NCBI RefSeq assembly: GCF_016508585.1
Contig: NZ_JADVOP010000016.1
Coordinates: forward strand, 24,867-88,866
DNA: 64,000 nt
Origin: Acinetobacter baumannii
Lineage (GTDB): Bacteria; Pseudomonadota; Gammaproteobacteria; Pseudomonadales; Moraxellaceae
Direction of reading: 5' to 3'
The notes below the pieces were generated by a model, which searched no databases, had not been told where the DNA came from, and worked only from the letters and a program-made list of their open reading frames with translations. Below are positions 55,691 to 63,981 of the stretch, piece by piece (position 1 is the first letter of the stretch; each line of letters opens with the position of its first letter). The position numbers and the translations under genes were made by a program.

Positions 55691-56491
55691 TTATAAATGT
55701 TTATTAAATCCACCAGATACATCCAGGGTTGAACCAGTGGTATACGAGGCCAGAGGTGATGCCAAAAATACCAAGGCACGGGCTGGCTCCTCTGGCTTGC
55801 CCAGTCGCTGCATCGGAATGCCGCGTTTTTCTGCAATACTGCCTGTCCACTGTTCCCAGGAAGCACTTGTGTCCGAGCGGGCTTCAAAACGACGCTTCCA
55901 TTGCGCAGATTCCACCATTCCCAACAAAATCGAATTGACCCGAATTCCGTATTGACTGAATTCATGGGCTAAAGAATGAGTCAGATTCAACAAGGCAGCA
56001 CGTGCAGCTGAGGTTGCAATCATATGTGGCTCAGGTTGCAGTGCTAACAATGAGTTAACATTGGTGATCGAACCACATGGAGATTTTTTTAAATCGTTTA
56101 AAAATGCTCGAACTGGATGCAATACACTGAAATACTTCAATTCAATTTCTTTCATCCAATCTTCATCTTGGGTGTCTTCAAAATTTGACACACGCCCTTG
56201 ACCTGCGTTATTGATCAACATATCGACATTTCCGAGCTGCCGGTTGACTTGCTGCGCAAAGCGTTTTACATCTTCTTTATCCAATACATTGCAACGACAG
56301 GTGAAAATATGGGCGTCTGGATATTTTTCCAAAATATAGGTTTTTGATGCGATTAAGCGCTGTTCATCTCGACCACACCATGCGACCTTGGCACCTTCTG
56401 ACACCAAAATTTCCACCACTGACAAACCAATGCCTGACGAGCCGCCTGTGACAACTGCTAGTTTTCCTTCAACTTGGAAGCTCATATCCAT
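55691..56491 (-). CDS. SDR-family oxidoreductase (second of two in the operon)
   Basis: About 266 residues of a classical short-chain dehydrogenase. The cofactor motif is TGGSSGIG, NNAG is present in LINNAGQGRVSN, and the catalytic Ser region is TNVNSLLALQPEPHMIATSAARAALL. The usual Tyr-x-x-x-Lys is replaced here (M-I-A-T-S-A-A-R), so the active site is atypical. The start is ATG 56491 (or 56485). It ends 9 bp before the AspDH gene. Role in the pathway is unclear; it may be catalytically divergent. Confidence 0.85.
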   Translation of the reverse strand: MDMSFQVEGKLAVVTGGSSGIGLSVVEILVSEGAKVAWCGRDEQRLIASKTYILEKYPDAHIFTCRCNVLDKEDVKRFAQQVNRQLGNVDMLINNAGQGRVSNFEDTQDEDWMKEIELKYFSVLHPVRAFLNDLKKSPCGSITNVNSLLALQPEPHMIATSAARAALLNLTHSLAHEFSQYGIRVNSILLGMVESAQWKRRFEARSDTSASWEQWTGSIAEKRGIPMQRLGKPEEPARALVFLASPLASYTTGSTLDVSGGFNKHL

Positions 56492-56507
56492 ATCTCTCGT
56501 TGATGTT

Positions 56508-57320
56508 TTAATTGATCGATAAAACAATGTCGTTAAACTGTTGAGGTTGATCGACATAACTCAGATGACCTGCATCTGCAATGAGATGACATCTGCTCAA
56601 ATGCATTTCTACCGCAAGTTCTTTAATTGCTTTTACAGGTGTGATTTGATCCTTATCACCTGCAATCACGACACATGGAACTGTGATTTCTGTTAAATAA
56701 TTTCGAATTTCGTCGTAAGCTAACAAATACGATGCACGGGTAAAGCCATTTAAAGTCAGATGGCTCATGACCTCATTGACCAAAGCCAAAGCCTGCTGCT
56801 CCTGTTTATAAATCAAATGTGGTCCACGACATGCGGCCATTCCCACATTACCTAAGCTTTTCAGCATACTTGGGCGTTTATGGTAAACCTGTGTCTTGGT
56901 TTCTTCATCTGCGCGTTGATAGCCCTGTGCTGGATTCGCCAGAATCAAGGCTACAACCCGCTCAGGATAAAGATGAGTAAAGGCACTGGCCTGTAAAGCG
57001 CCAAGGGAATGACCAATCAAAATAACCTTGGAAATATTTAAGGCCTCCATCAAACCCAATATGCGTTGTGCATAATCCGTTGCATTGGGTTGATCTGTAT
57101 CTAAGTCATCGGATAGGCCATAACCTGGTGCATCCCAGGCGATGACATGAAAATGCTGATGGAGTACATCCAATTGATTGATCCAAGACCCTGAACCTGA
57201 ACTAATTCCATGCAGCAAAATCAAGGCTTGACCTTGTCCTGCCTCACGATAGGCTTGTATATGACCATTCACAGTAATGGTTTTTACTGGGTATTTGGCT
57301 AAATTATCAATCAGTGTCAT
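56508..57320 (-). CDS. Alpha/beta hydrolase (meta-cleavage-product hydrolase-like)
   Basis: About 270 residues of the alpha/beta hydrolase fold. The oxyanion region is LLHGISSGSGSW, the nucleophile is in GHSLGA (about S105), the acid in AGDKDQITP (about D222) and the base in ADAGHLSYVDQP (about H252). Sequence style fits MhpC/BphD-type C-C hydrolases and related esterases. Co-transcription with a Rieske oxygenase and an extradiol-type dioxygenase suggests hydrolysis of a ring-cleavage product. ATG at 57320 follows AAGGGAAG. Confidence 0.87.
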   Translation of the reverse strand: MTLIDNLAKYPVKTITVNGHIQAYREAGQGQALILLHGISSGSGSWINQLDVLHQHFHVIAWDAPGYGLSDDLDTDQPNATDYAQRILGLMEALNISKVILIGHSLGALQASAFTHLYPERVVALILANPAQGYQRADEETKTQVYHKRPSMLKSLGNVGMAACRGPHLIYKQEQQALALVNEVMSHLTLNGFTRASYLLAYDEIRNYLTEITVPCVVIAGDKDQITPVKAIKELAVEMHLSRCHLIADAGHLSYVDQPQQFNDIVLSIN

Positions 57321-57356
57321 CAAGTCTTCCCTTTAACATTTATGAGTTCAATCGAA

Positions 57357-57878
57357 TCAACGTTTGATTTGAGACAAAGGATGCTCAGGTGGATAATTCG
57401 GAATCGTAGGTTTACCTGCACCTAACATGACGCACATCAAGGCATCTTCCTGACCGGGATTGAACAGTCCGCGATAAATCCCCGGTGGAATTGAAATCAA
57501 ATCGCGCTCTTTCAATTTGGTCTGGAATTTCTCACCGTTATGCTCAATGAATAGATCAATTTCTCCTCGCAGCATAAAAAACACTTCTTCAACATCATGA
57601 TGGATATGCAAAGGTCCTTCACACTGTGCTGGGAGTACCATCGTTGAAAAAGTAAAATTTTCAGCGGGAACTGTGTTGCCATCATTTACCACGCCCGTGG
57701 CTCCTGTTCCCATATAGCGCATCTGTGCGCGGCGATATTTTGGGTCATAATCCGCTTGAAACTTCAAAGCATCAAAATCATATTTACGTGTCTCAAATCG
57801 TGCGATACGCGTATTTAACCAATCTTGTAAACTTGTGCCTTCTGGTTGTTTCCATGATTCGAATTGTTGAGTAGTCAT
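57357..57878 (-). CDS. Cupin-domain protein
   Basis: A 173-residue single-domain cupin. Motif 1, EGPLHIHHDVEEVFFMLRGEI, supplies two His and a Glu as metal ligands; motif 2 lies around DLISIPPGIYRGLFNPGQ and lacks an obvious His, so metal binding may be incomplete. Small cupins in catabolic operons act as isomerases, decarboxylases or dioxygenases, or as non-catalytic partners. It sits between the MFS transporter and the hydrolase, 25-36 bp from each. Reaction unknown. Confidence 0.85.
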   Translation of the reverse strand: MTTQQFESWKQPEGTSLQDWLNTRIARFETRKYDFDALKFQADYDPKYRRAQMRYMGTGATGVVNDGNTVPAENFTFSTMVLPAQCEGPLHIHHDVEEVFFMLRGEIDLFIEHNGEKFQTKLKERDLISIPPGIYRGLFNPGQEDALMCVMLGAGKPTIPNYPPEHPLSQIKR

Positions 57879-57903
57879 GTTTTTAACTCCTAGATCTGTT
57901 TGA

Positions 57904-59127
57904 TTAATAACGTTTCAATAAAGGAAGCAAGAAGAACGATCCAATCACGGCAACTGCTGCCAAGAAGGTAATTCCTAAATTAAAACTGTGTGTTTGCATG
58001 ACGATGTAACCGATCAGAACAGGTGCAATTGCACTGGCAAAATTTCCCATGCCATTAAAAATTCCACCCGCAGTTGCACCGACATCGGCTGTGGTTACAC
58101 GGGCAAGTAAAGCGAATACCGCTGCGACACCAAAACCCCAGGCCATTGCGCTTAAAGACATTGCTGCGATCACCAAAATCGGATCCGTCATAATAACCAT
58201 GACATACATAAATATGCCTGCCACCAGTAAGCCGCTAAACACCTGAATGGCACGGCGACCCAGCTGATCAGATAGAAATGCACCCACGACTTCGCCAATT
58301 AACATGGCAATAAATGGAAAACTTGAATAAATGCCAAACTCTTTGAGATTGAAGCCTTTGTCTTGAATGAGATATGATGGCACCCAGCTATTTAAGCCCC
58401 ACAAATAAGTCATCAGTGCAATATTGAAAATACACACCAACCAAAATGAACTGTTCTGCAACAACGACTTGGTATTTTGAATATGTCCCTTAAAGTTGAT
58501 GCGTTTACTGGTGGATTCCAGTTCGATAGTTTTCTTCAGTTGTAAATTGCGTAAACCGAATGCAATTGCGATTAATGCAATCACGGTCAGACCCGCCATC
58601 ACAAAAAAAGTGGTATGCCAGTCATGCTTTGCCAATACGGCTGCTGTAATTGGAAAACCTAAAAATGCACCTATTGGTGTGCCCAATAAAAACATGGTTG
58701 AAGCACGCGCCTGCTGGTGGTCGGTATAAGTTTGCTTCACAATGGCATAAGCCAGGGCAAATAAAGGGCCTTCTGCCAAACCCAGTAAAATTCGCAAGAC
58801 CAACATACCGGTATAGTTGGTAGTAAACCCCATGCAAAACATGAGCAATCCCCATGATGCAACGCTCCAGAACAACATTTTCTTCGGATTGAATATATCT
58901 CCCAAAAAACTTAAGAACATCGACGAGAAACCGTAGGCCAATAAAAAACTGGTCATTAGCCATCCAAGCTTTGCTTTATCTTGTGCAATCCCCATCGCAC
59001 CTTGAAAGTGTGGGTCAGCGAATAATACGGCGATACTGATTTTGTCGAAGAATGCCAAAACGACACATACCATCAGGACAAAAGCAGGAACCCAATGCTT
59101 TAATCCTTTCTTTTCTTCATTACTCAT
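57904..59127 (-). CDS. MFS transporter of the catabolic operon
   Basis: A 407-residue protein with about twelve transmembrane segments, of the anion/cation symporter (ACS) type by its N-terminal FFDKISIAVLFADPHF and LLGLAEGPLFALAYAIVKQTY. Such members take up aromatic or aliphatic carboxylates with protons. Its place inside the Rieske operon makes it the probable inner-membrane importer of the substrate. GAAGGAATG precedes the ATG. Substrate unknown. Confidence 0.9.
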   Translation of the reverse strand: MSNEEKKGLKHWVPAFVLMVCVVLAFFDKISIAVLFADPHFQGAMGIAQDKAKLGWLMTSFLLAYGFSSMFLSFLGDIFNPKKMLFWSVASWGLLMFCMGFTTNYTGMLVLRILLGLAEGPLFALAYAIVKQTYTDHQQARASTMFLLGTPIGAFLGFPITAAVLAKHDWHTTFFVMAGLTVIALIAIAFGLRNLQLKKTIELESTSKRINFKGHIQNTKSLLQNSSFWLVCIFNIALMTYLWGLNSWVPSYLIQDKGFNLKEFGIYSSFPFIAMLIGEVVGAFLSDQLGRRAIQVFSGLLVAGIFMYVMVIMTDPILVIAAMSLSAMAWGFGVAAVFALLARVTTADVGATAGGIFNGMGNFASAIAPVLIGYIVMQTHSFNLGITFLAAVAVIGSFFLLPLLKRY

Positions 59128-59168
59128 ATTTCATTCCTTCGATTGAGTTCGAGACCTTATTTAATTTT

Positions 59169-60380
59169 TTATGGTTTTAATTTCATGAGATTAAATTCAG
59201 GGTCTGCTAATAATTTGGGGTCTAACACTGTATTGGACTGCATCCAACGCTTTGCCAGCTTGATCAGTTTTGAATCATTCACGGCAATCATGTTCAGCAA
59301 ATGCTGTTGGTCATCCAAATACAAATAACTGCATTGGTCATCCGCACTTTTGCGGATCACGATCTGCCCGGTTCTTTCAGGTTGATAGATCCCTAGGATT
59401 TGAATATTGAAGTGATACTGATCCGACCATAACCAGGGAATATCGACATATTCCGTGGCAATTCCCAGCATTGATTTTGCTGCGGCAATCGCCTGATTTT
59501 GCGCATTCGCCCAAGACTGAATGCAATACCCCAAGCTTGGGTGAATCGCAACATCTCCAGCAGCATAAATATGCTGATCTGAAGTTTGACCGAAACCGTT
59601 CACGACAATGCCATCCTTGACCTCCAAACCTGCTTGGACACCAAGTTCCTTTGCGATCTCCGCGCCTGCACCCACTACTACACAGTCAAACAACCCAGTA
59701 CCATGTGGATGATTCAACACTTCGACTTTGTTTTGCCCGGCTTCAACCAAATGGAGACTTTTACTCTCCAAATGAATTTCAGTGCCCTGTTGCTGATGTA
59801 TGGTTTTCAGAAATTGCGACACTTCTGGACTTACACTACGTGCGCATAGGCGATCACCATATTCAAAAATATGCACCTCTTTTCCTTGTTGACGAGCGGT
59901 CGCTGCGATCTCTAGCCCAATCCAGCCACCTCCGATCACTGCGAGTTTTTGTGTGTGCTCTAAAATGTCTATCAAGCGCTCACAATCCTGCACATTGCGT
60001 AAAGTCACCACATTGGGAATAAATTGCCATGCATGCACAGGAACACGAGCTCGACTTCCTGTCGCAATCAATAATTTGTCATAGGGTAGAACTTCACCAC
60101 TATTTAAAACCACGTTTTTCTGAAGGCGATCCACTTGTGTCGCCATCGCAGGTTTATGCCATTGAATGTCAAAATCCTGAATCTGTTCATGAGAAAATAG
60201 ATGCAGGCTTTCATAACTGGCTTGTTTTGATAACACCTGTTTTGACAGGGGCGGACGTTCGTAAAACACTCGATCTTCATTTGAAACCACATGAATCTCA
60301 CCTGAATATCCATTTTGGCGGAGTGTACTGACAGCCCAACCCGCGGCTTGTCCTGCTCCCACAATCACCACTCTTTGCAT
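59169..60380 (-). CDS. Ferredoxin reductase (FAD, NAD(P)H) of the Rieske oxygenase system
   Basis: About 403 residues of the BphA4/rubredoxin-reductase-like pyridine nucleotide-disulfide oxidoreductase group. The FAD motif is VVIVGAGQAAGWAV, the NAD motif VIGGGWIGLEIA, and IYAAGDVA is the second FAD contact; no redox-active disulfide is visible, as expected. It should pass electrons from NAD(P)H to the Rieske ferredoxin encoded at 63516. ATG at 60380 is preferred over in-frame TTG at 60395, which overlaps the likely ribosome binding site. Confidence 0.9.
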   Translation of the reverse strand: MQRVVIVGAGQAAGWAVSTLRQNGYSGEIHVVSNEDRVFYERPPLSKQVLSKQASYESLHLFSHEQIQDFDIQWHKPAMATQVDRLQKNVVLNSGEVLPYDKLLIATGSRARVPVHAWQFIPNVVTLRNVQDCERLIDILEHTQKLAVIGGGWIGLEIAATARQQGKEVHIFEYGDRLCARSVSPEVSQFLKTIHQQQGTEIHLESKSLHLVEAGQNKVEVLNHPHGTGLFDCVVVGAGAEIAKELGVQAGLEVKDGIVVNGFGQTSDQHIYAAGDVAIHPSLGYCIQSWANAQNQAIAAAKSMLGIATEYVDIPWLWSDQYHFNIQILGIYQPERTGQIVIRKSADDQCSYLYLDDQQHLLNMIAVNDSKLIKLAKRWMQSNTVLDPKLLADPEFNLMKLKP

Positions 60381-60407
60381 AGTTTGTGCTCTCAACTCAG
60401 ACTTGTT

Positions 60408-61337
60408 TTACACGGCTTTAACTTGGCGACGAGTCTGATCGTCCAAACCACCGTCAACAGCCCATTCTGTGAACAGTTCTAAACGATGTTCTTCAATTCT
60501 CGGTTGCCATTCTTCCGTCAAATAATCATCATTGGTGTAATACTCAAATGCTCCACCCAAAGGTGAGTTGACATACCAGAAATAAGCCGAGGAAATTGGG
60601 TGGCGCCCCGGTCCAATAAAGGTTGACCACTCAGAACGGTTCATATGCAAACCACCACCGATCACCTCATGAATGTCACGGACCACAAAGGCAACATGGT
60701 TAAGCCCAGCAGGTTTATTTGGCACTGAGAGCAAGAACAAATCATGGTGATAGCCTTGTCCGCGACAACGTAAAAATGCGCCACGATTGCGGTAGGCATC
60801 GGATAAGAAGAAACCTAATTTTTCAATGTAGAATTGTTCAGTACGTTCTAAATCTGGAGTGAAAAACACCACATGACCAATCGCAACAGGCTGTCCTTTT
60901 TCATAAACAGGGCTTGCTGCATTTACACGATTGATGCTGCCATATTGGTTGATTCCCTCAGTTTTGAGCGCTGGTAAATGATGGGTAAAACTGAGCTGAA
61001 AACGAATGGTCATTCCATTGGGATCAATACATTGCACTGTATCAGCTGTCTTTTGATAGCCCTCTACATCTTTCAACCGCAGCGCTAAATCAGTTAAATC
61101 CTCTACCTTATCTACACCCCAAGTCACTTCACGCAGGGTCGAACCTGTTTCAATTGCATGCGGCAAACGTGAATCATCACAGTCAAACAAATAAATCCTG
61201 CTACCATTCTGTGTCTGGTAAAGATCAGCACCTTCGATGTCTGATGCTGTATGCGCCAAACCAAAATCCGCCAAAAATTTATTCGAAACGACTCTGTCCT
61301 CAACACCAAATTTTAAAATCTCAATCCCTGTAATCAT
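60408..61337 (-). CDS. VOC-family extradiol-type ring-cleavage dioxygenase
   Basis: A 309-residue two-domain VOC protein of type I extradiol dioxygenase length. The catalytic C-terminal domain has the 2-His-1-carboxylate ligands H155 (AIGHVVFFT), H214 (GLNHVAFVV) and E265 (GAFEYYTND), so it is predicted to be an active Fe(II) or Mn(II) enzyme. It should cleave a catechol-like ring or a related diol made by the Rieske oxygenase and SDR. AAGGAGA precedes the ATG. The exact substrate cannot be read from sequence. Confidence 0.88.
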   Translation of the reverse strand: MITGIEILKFGVEDRVVSNKFLADFGLAHTASDIEGADLYQTQNGSRIYLFDCDDSRLPHAIETGSTLREVTWGVDKVEDLTDLALRLKDVEGYQKTADTVQCIDPNGMTIRFQLSFTHHLPALKTEGINQYGSINRVNAASPVYEKGQPVAIGHVVFFTPDLERTEQFYIEKLGFFLSDAYRNRGAFLRCRGQGYHHDLFLLSVPNKPAGLNHVAFVVRDIHEVIGGGLHMNRSEWSTFIGPGRHPISSAYFWYVNSPLGGAFEYYTNDDYLTEEWQPRIEEHRLELFTEWAVDGGLDDQTRRQVKAV

Positions 61338-61348
61338 TAGATATCTCC

Positions 61349-62113
61349 TTAGTTAAAGACAAAACCACCATTCACTGGAATATTTTGTCCAGTTACAAAT
61401 GAAGACAAATCAGACAGTAAATATAAGGCAGTTCCATTTAAATCCTGTGGTAACTGTTGACGTTGAATCGCTCGACCGTTGATATAGAGATCATGACGTT
61501 CTTGCGGCACATATTCCGTAGCTTCAACCAGAGTCAGCCCTGGAGACAAAGTATTAATACAGATATTGAACTGCCCGAGTTCCCTTGCCATGGAACGTGT
61601 CATGGCAATTAAGGCGCCTTTACTTGCCACATAAGCCATCAAATTGGGTGCACCCCACAAAGCCGTGTCTGAAGCAACATTGATCACTTTGCCACAGGTC
61701 GACTGTTTGAGATGAGGTACACAAGCCTTTGTAACTAGCCACGTCCCTTTTACATTGATGTTCATGACCCGATCCCAAAGATCAGGTGCATAATCCATCA
61801 TGGTCTTACCACCGACATTGGTTGCAAGTGCAGCACAATTGACCAAACCATCTAGTCCGGATAATTTGGCAACGGTTTGCTCGACAGCCTGTTGAATCGA
61901 GCTGTGATCTACTAGGTCAATCGTAACCGCATCAACAGCAAGACCTTTGGTTTGCAATGCATTTGCTTCTTTATTGACAAGGTCCGTCAAAATATCAGCC
62001 ATGATCACTTGTGCGCCTGCTTCCGCGATGGCTTGGGCAAAATCTCGCCCCAATCCTCTCGCCGCACCAGTAACAAGGACTTTTTTTCCTTGCAACAATG
62101 CCATGTTAACCAT
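61349..62113 (-). CDS. SDR-family dehydrogenase, candidate cis-diol dehydrogenase
   Basis: About 254 residues of a classical SDR: TGAARGLGRDFA cofactor motif, INVASDTALWGAP with the catalytic Ser region, YVASKGAL with the Tyr-x-x-x-Lys pair, and a C-terminal VTGQNIPVNGG. ATG at 62113 follows AGGAAG and overlaps the end of the Rieske alpha gene by 8 bp, indicating translational coupling. In this position it is the likely dehydrogenase of the oxygenase product. Confidence 0.9.
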   Translation of the reverse strand: MVNMALLQGKKVLVTGAARGLGRDFAQAIAEAGAQVIMADILTDLVNKEANALQTKGLAVDAVTIDLVDHSSIQQAVEQTVAKLSGLDGLVNCAALATNVGGKTMMDYAPDLWDRVMNINVKGTWLVTKACVPHLKQSTCGKVINVASDTALWGAPNLMAYVASKGALIAMTRSMARELGQFNICINTLSPGLTLVEATEYVPQERHDLYINGRAIQRQQLPQDLNGTALYLLSDLSSFVTGQNIPVNGGFVFN

Positions 62114-63173
62114 GTGCTTCTTCCTGCAGCTCAATACGATTTGCATGCTTTAAACTGACCATTTTCTTTAATTGCTTTTCTGCTTCTTTTTTCATTAATC
62201 GGCGCAGACGAGATAGCCCAACATCATGTTGATAAAGGAATTCCTGCTGACGTGCTTGCGGTGCAAGATTTTCTAAAATGATTCGATCCTGTTCGAGAAC
62301 ATCCCAATGCAATTTCTCTAAATGGTTACGGTACAAGAAACGCCAAACATTGCGCTGCCAACCACTCACTTTACGACAACGCCAGAAAAATACACGGGTA
62401 TTGTTTGCATCGATTGGTGTGGCATAACCGACAATCCAAAACTCACCGCCCGGACCAAAGTCTTTACGATAGGGAATCGAAAGGCGTAACCAACTTGCAC
62501 CTGTATTGGCATACTCAACCCAATCAAAATTAACACCTGTCTGTCCTTCTTTTTCAAAGACAAATCCATGTTCTGTAGTCCGGTGTTTCATTTCAGCAGT
62601 ACGTTCGCCTTCTGCCATCGAGTGTGAAGTACAATGCAAATACGTCCCATGCATAGGATCCATAACGTTATCAATGGCATATTGATGGTTGACTTTCCAA
62701 TCTGCCTGGCACAGGAATGAACTCCACGCCTCACTTGCCAACTGTTCAGGGAAATCCAGCGACTTCGGTGCTTCATTACTGTCGATACCAAACCACAGGA
62801 AAATCGCACCGTGCTGTTCGATTACAGGATAGCTTTTCACACAGCTTGTCCCTTTCATCGGACATTCATGCACTGCGGGAACATCCTCAACCACACCATC
62901 GTGACGAACTTCGACACCGTGATACCAACAAGCCACGCGATTGCCCAGATTCCATCCTAAAGAAAGACGGGCGCCACGATGTGGACAACGATCTTCTAAA
63001 GCATGTACCTGACCTTGATCATCACGCCATACCACTATGTTTTCACCTAAGCGCGTAATTCCAACAGGATTTGCTGCAACTTCCCAACTGGCTAAAACTG
63101 GATGCCACAGATCCCGCAAGCCTAAATCCAAGTATTCTTCTACGCTCGGCGTTACTGATATTGCTGCGTTCAT
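62106..63173 (-). CDS. Rieske non-heme iron oxygenase, alpha subunit
   Basis: A 355-residue ring-hydroxylating oxygenase of the alpha-only (phthalate/vanillate-type) class. The Rieske cluster ligands are C63-x-H65 (RCPHRG) and C82-x-x-H85 (CWYHG). The mononuclear iron motif is N169-x-x-D172-x-x-H175-x4-H180 (NVMDPMHGTYLH), with D296 a candidate third ligand. It should use electrons from the ferredoxin and reductase of the same operon to hydroxylate or demethylate the substrate. No beta-subunit gene is present. AAGGAAG precedes the ATG. Confidence 0.93.
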   Translation of the reverse strand: MNAAISVTPSVEEYLDLGLRDLWHPVLASWEVAANPVGITRLGENIVVWRDDQGQVHALEDRCPHRGARLSLGWNLGNRVACWYHGVEVRHDGVVEDVPAVHECPMKGTSCVKSYPVIEQHGAIFLWFGIDSNEAPKSLDFPEQLASEAWSSFLCQADWKVNHQYAIDNVMDPMHGTYLHCTSHSMAEGERTAEMKHRTTEHGFVFEKEGQTGVNFDWVEYANTGASWLRLSIPYRKDFGPGGEFWIVGYATPIDANNTRVFFWRCRKVSGWQRNVWRFLYRNHLEKLHWDVLEQDRIILENLAPQARQQEFLYQHDVGLSRLRRLMKKEAEKQLKKMVSLKHANRIELQEEAHG

Positions 63174-63190
63174 TGTCGTTCTTCCTTGAA

Positions 63191-63490
63191 TTAATATCCT
63201 AAACGTTGCATCTCATGTGAAAAATTTTCCAATGTCCAAAGTTCACCAGATTCACAACGAAATCCCTGTAGATTTAAAGATTCAACCAACGCATCCAACT
63301 CGGTAATCCCTGTAGAGAAAGCATGAATTAAATATTCAACAAAATCCTGTTCATAGCGTGTCGGTGCTTTATATCGGGTTTGCCACACCAGTAATTCAGG
63401 CTGCCCCGGGATTTGAATGTTGTTGATTCCTGCTTCTTTTGCTGGCGTGGCATGAATCCAGTTTGCGAGCTTCTCATTAAATGTTTTCAT
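63191..63490 (-). CDS. Small protein, recombinase-like HTH domain family
   Basis: A 99-residue protein located between the ferredoxin and oxygenase genes (25 and 17 bp away). From memory it matches a family named 'recombinase-like helix-turn-helix domain' found beside Rieske oxygenases; the C-terminal part TELDALVESLNLQGFRCESGELWTLENFSHEMQRLGY has the helix pattern of that domain. It has no cysteines in a metal motif and no signal peptide. Whether it binds DNA or assists the oxygenase is unknown; its constant position argues for a role in the enzyme system. Confidence 0.75.
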   Translation of the reverse strand: MKTFNEKLANWIHATPAKEAGINNIQIPGQPELLVWQTRYKAPTRYEQDFVEYLIHAFSTGITELDALVESLNLQGFRCESGELWTLENFSHEMQRLGY

Positions 63491-63515
63491 GAGATTCCAT
63501 CCTTCTTAATGAAAC

Positions 63516-63821
63516 TTATAGTTGAATTTGGACATCCAGCCCTTCAACACGTACTGGATAAGTACATAGGTCGCGACATCCAGGACCGCTGACCAACTCA
63601 CCCGTTTGAATATTGAAAATTGCTTCATGTAATGGACATTCCACGGTCTGCTCTTCAATAAAGCCTTCTGTCAATAAGGCAAAAGCATGTGGGCACACAT
63701 TTTCAATTGCAAAATACTGATCATCGATGAAAAAAACACCAATTTTTTTACCATTGACTTCAATCGCTTTAGGCTCGTCCTGGCTAATGTCGTCTGGTTG
63801 ACAAACTGAGATCCAACTCAT
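63516..63821 (-). CDS. Rieske 2Fe-2S ferredoxin of the oxygenase system
   Basis: About 101 residues, the size of a stand-alone Rieske ferredoxin. Cluster ligands are C43-x-H45 (NVCPHAFALL) and C62-x-x-H65 (ECPLHEAIF). It should shuttle electrons from the FAD reductase to the oxygenase alpha subunit. ATG at 63821 follows AAGGAC; the upstream open frame includes the promoter region and is not coding. First gene of the 13-gene operon. Confidence 0.92.
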   Translation of the reverse strand: MSWISVCQPDDISQDEPKAIEVNGKKIGVFFIDDQYFAIENVCPHAFALLTEGFIEEQTVECPLHEAIFNIQTGELVSGPGCRDLCTYPVRVEGLDVQIQL

Positions 63822-63837
63822 TTTTGCGTCCTTAATA

Positions 63838-63853
63838 GTTTTATATATAAAAC
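63838..63853. promoter_or_regulatory. Palindromic operator at the catabolic operon promoter
   Basis: GTTTTATATATAAAAC is a perfect 16-base palindrome, 17-32 bp upstream of the ferredoxin start. It overlaps a plausible -10 region on the minus strand (TTGATA about 18 bases before TATGTT). Its outer halves recur at 51640 and 63982. Confidence 0.65.
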
Positions 63854-63981
63854 ATAATTTAGCATTTAAAACATTATCAATAGAATAAACTTGGATCAAA
63901 TTAATTGTCAATTTTTATATTTTTATTAATTTCAAATATTTAGTTAAAATTCAAATTTTTTTCAGTTTTTTAATAAAAAAT

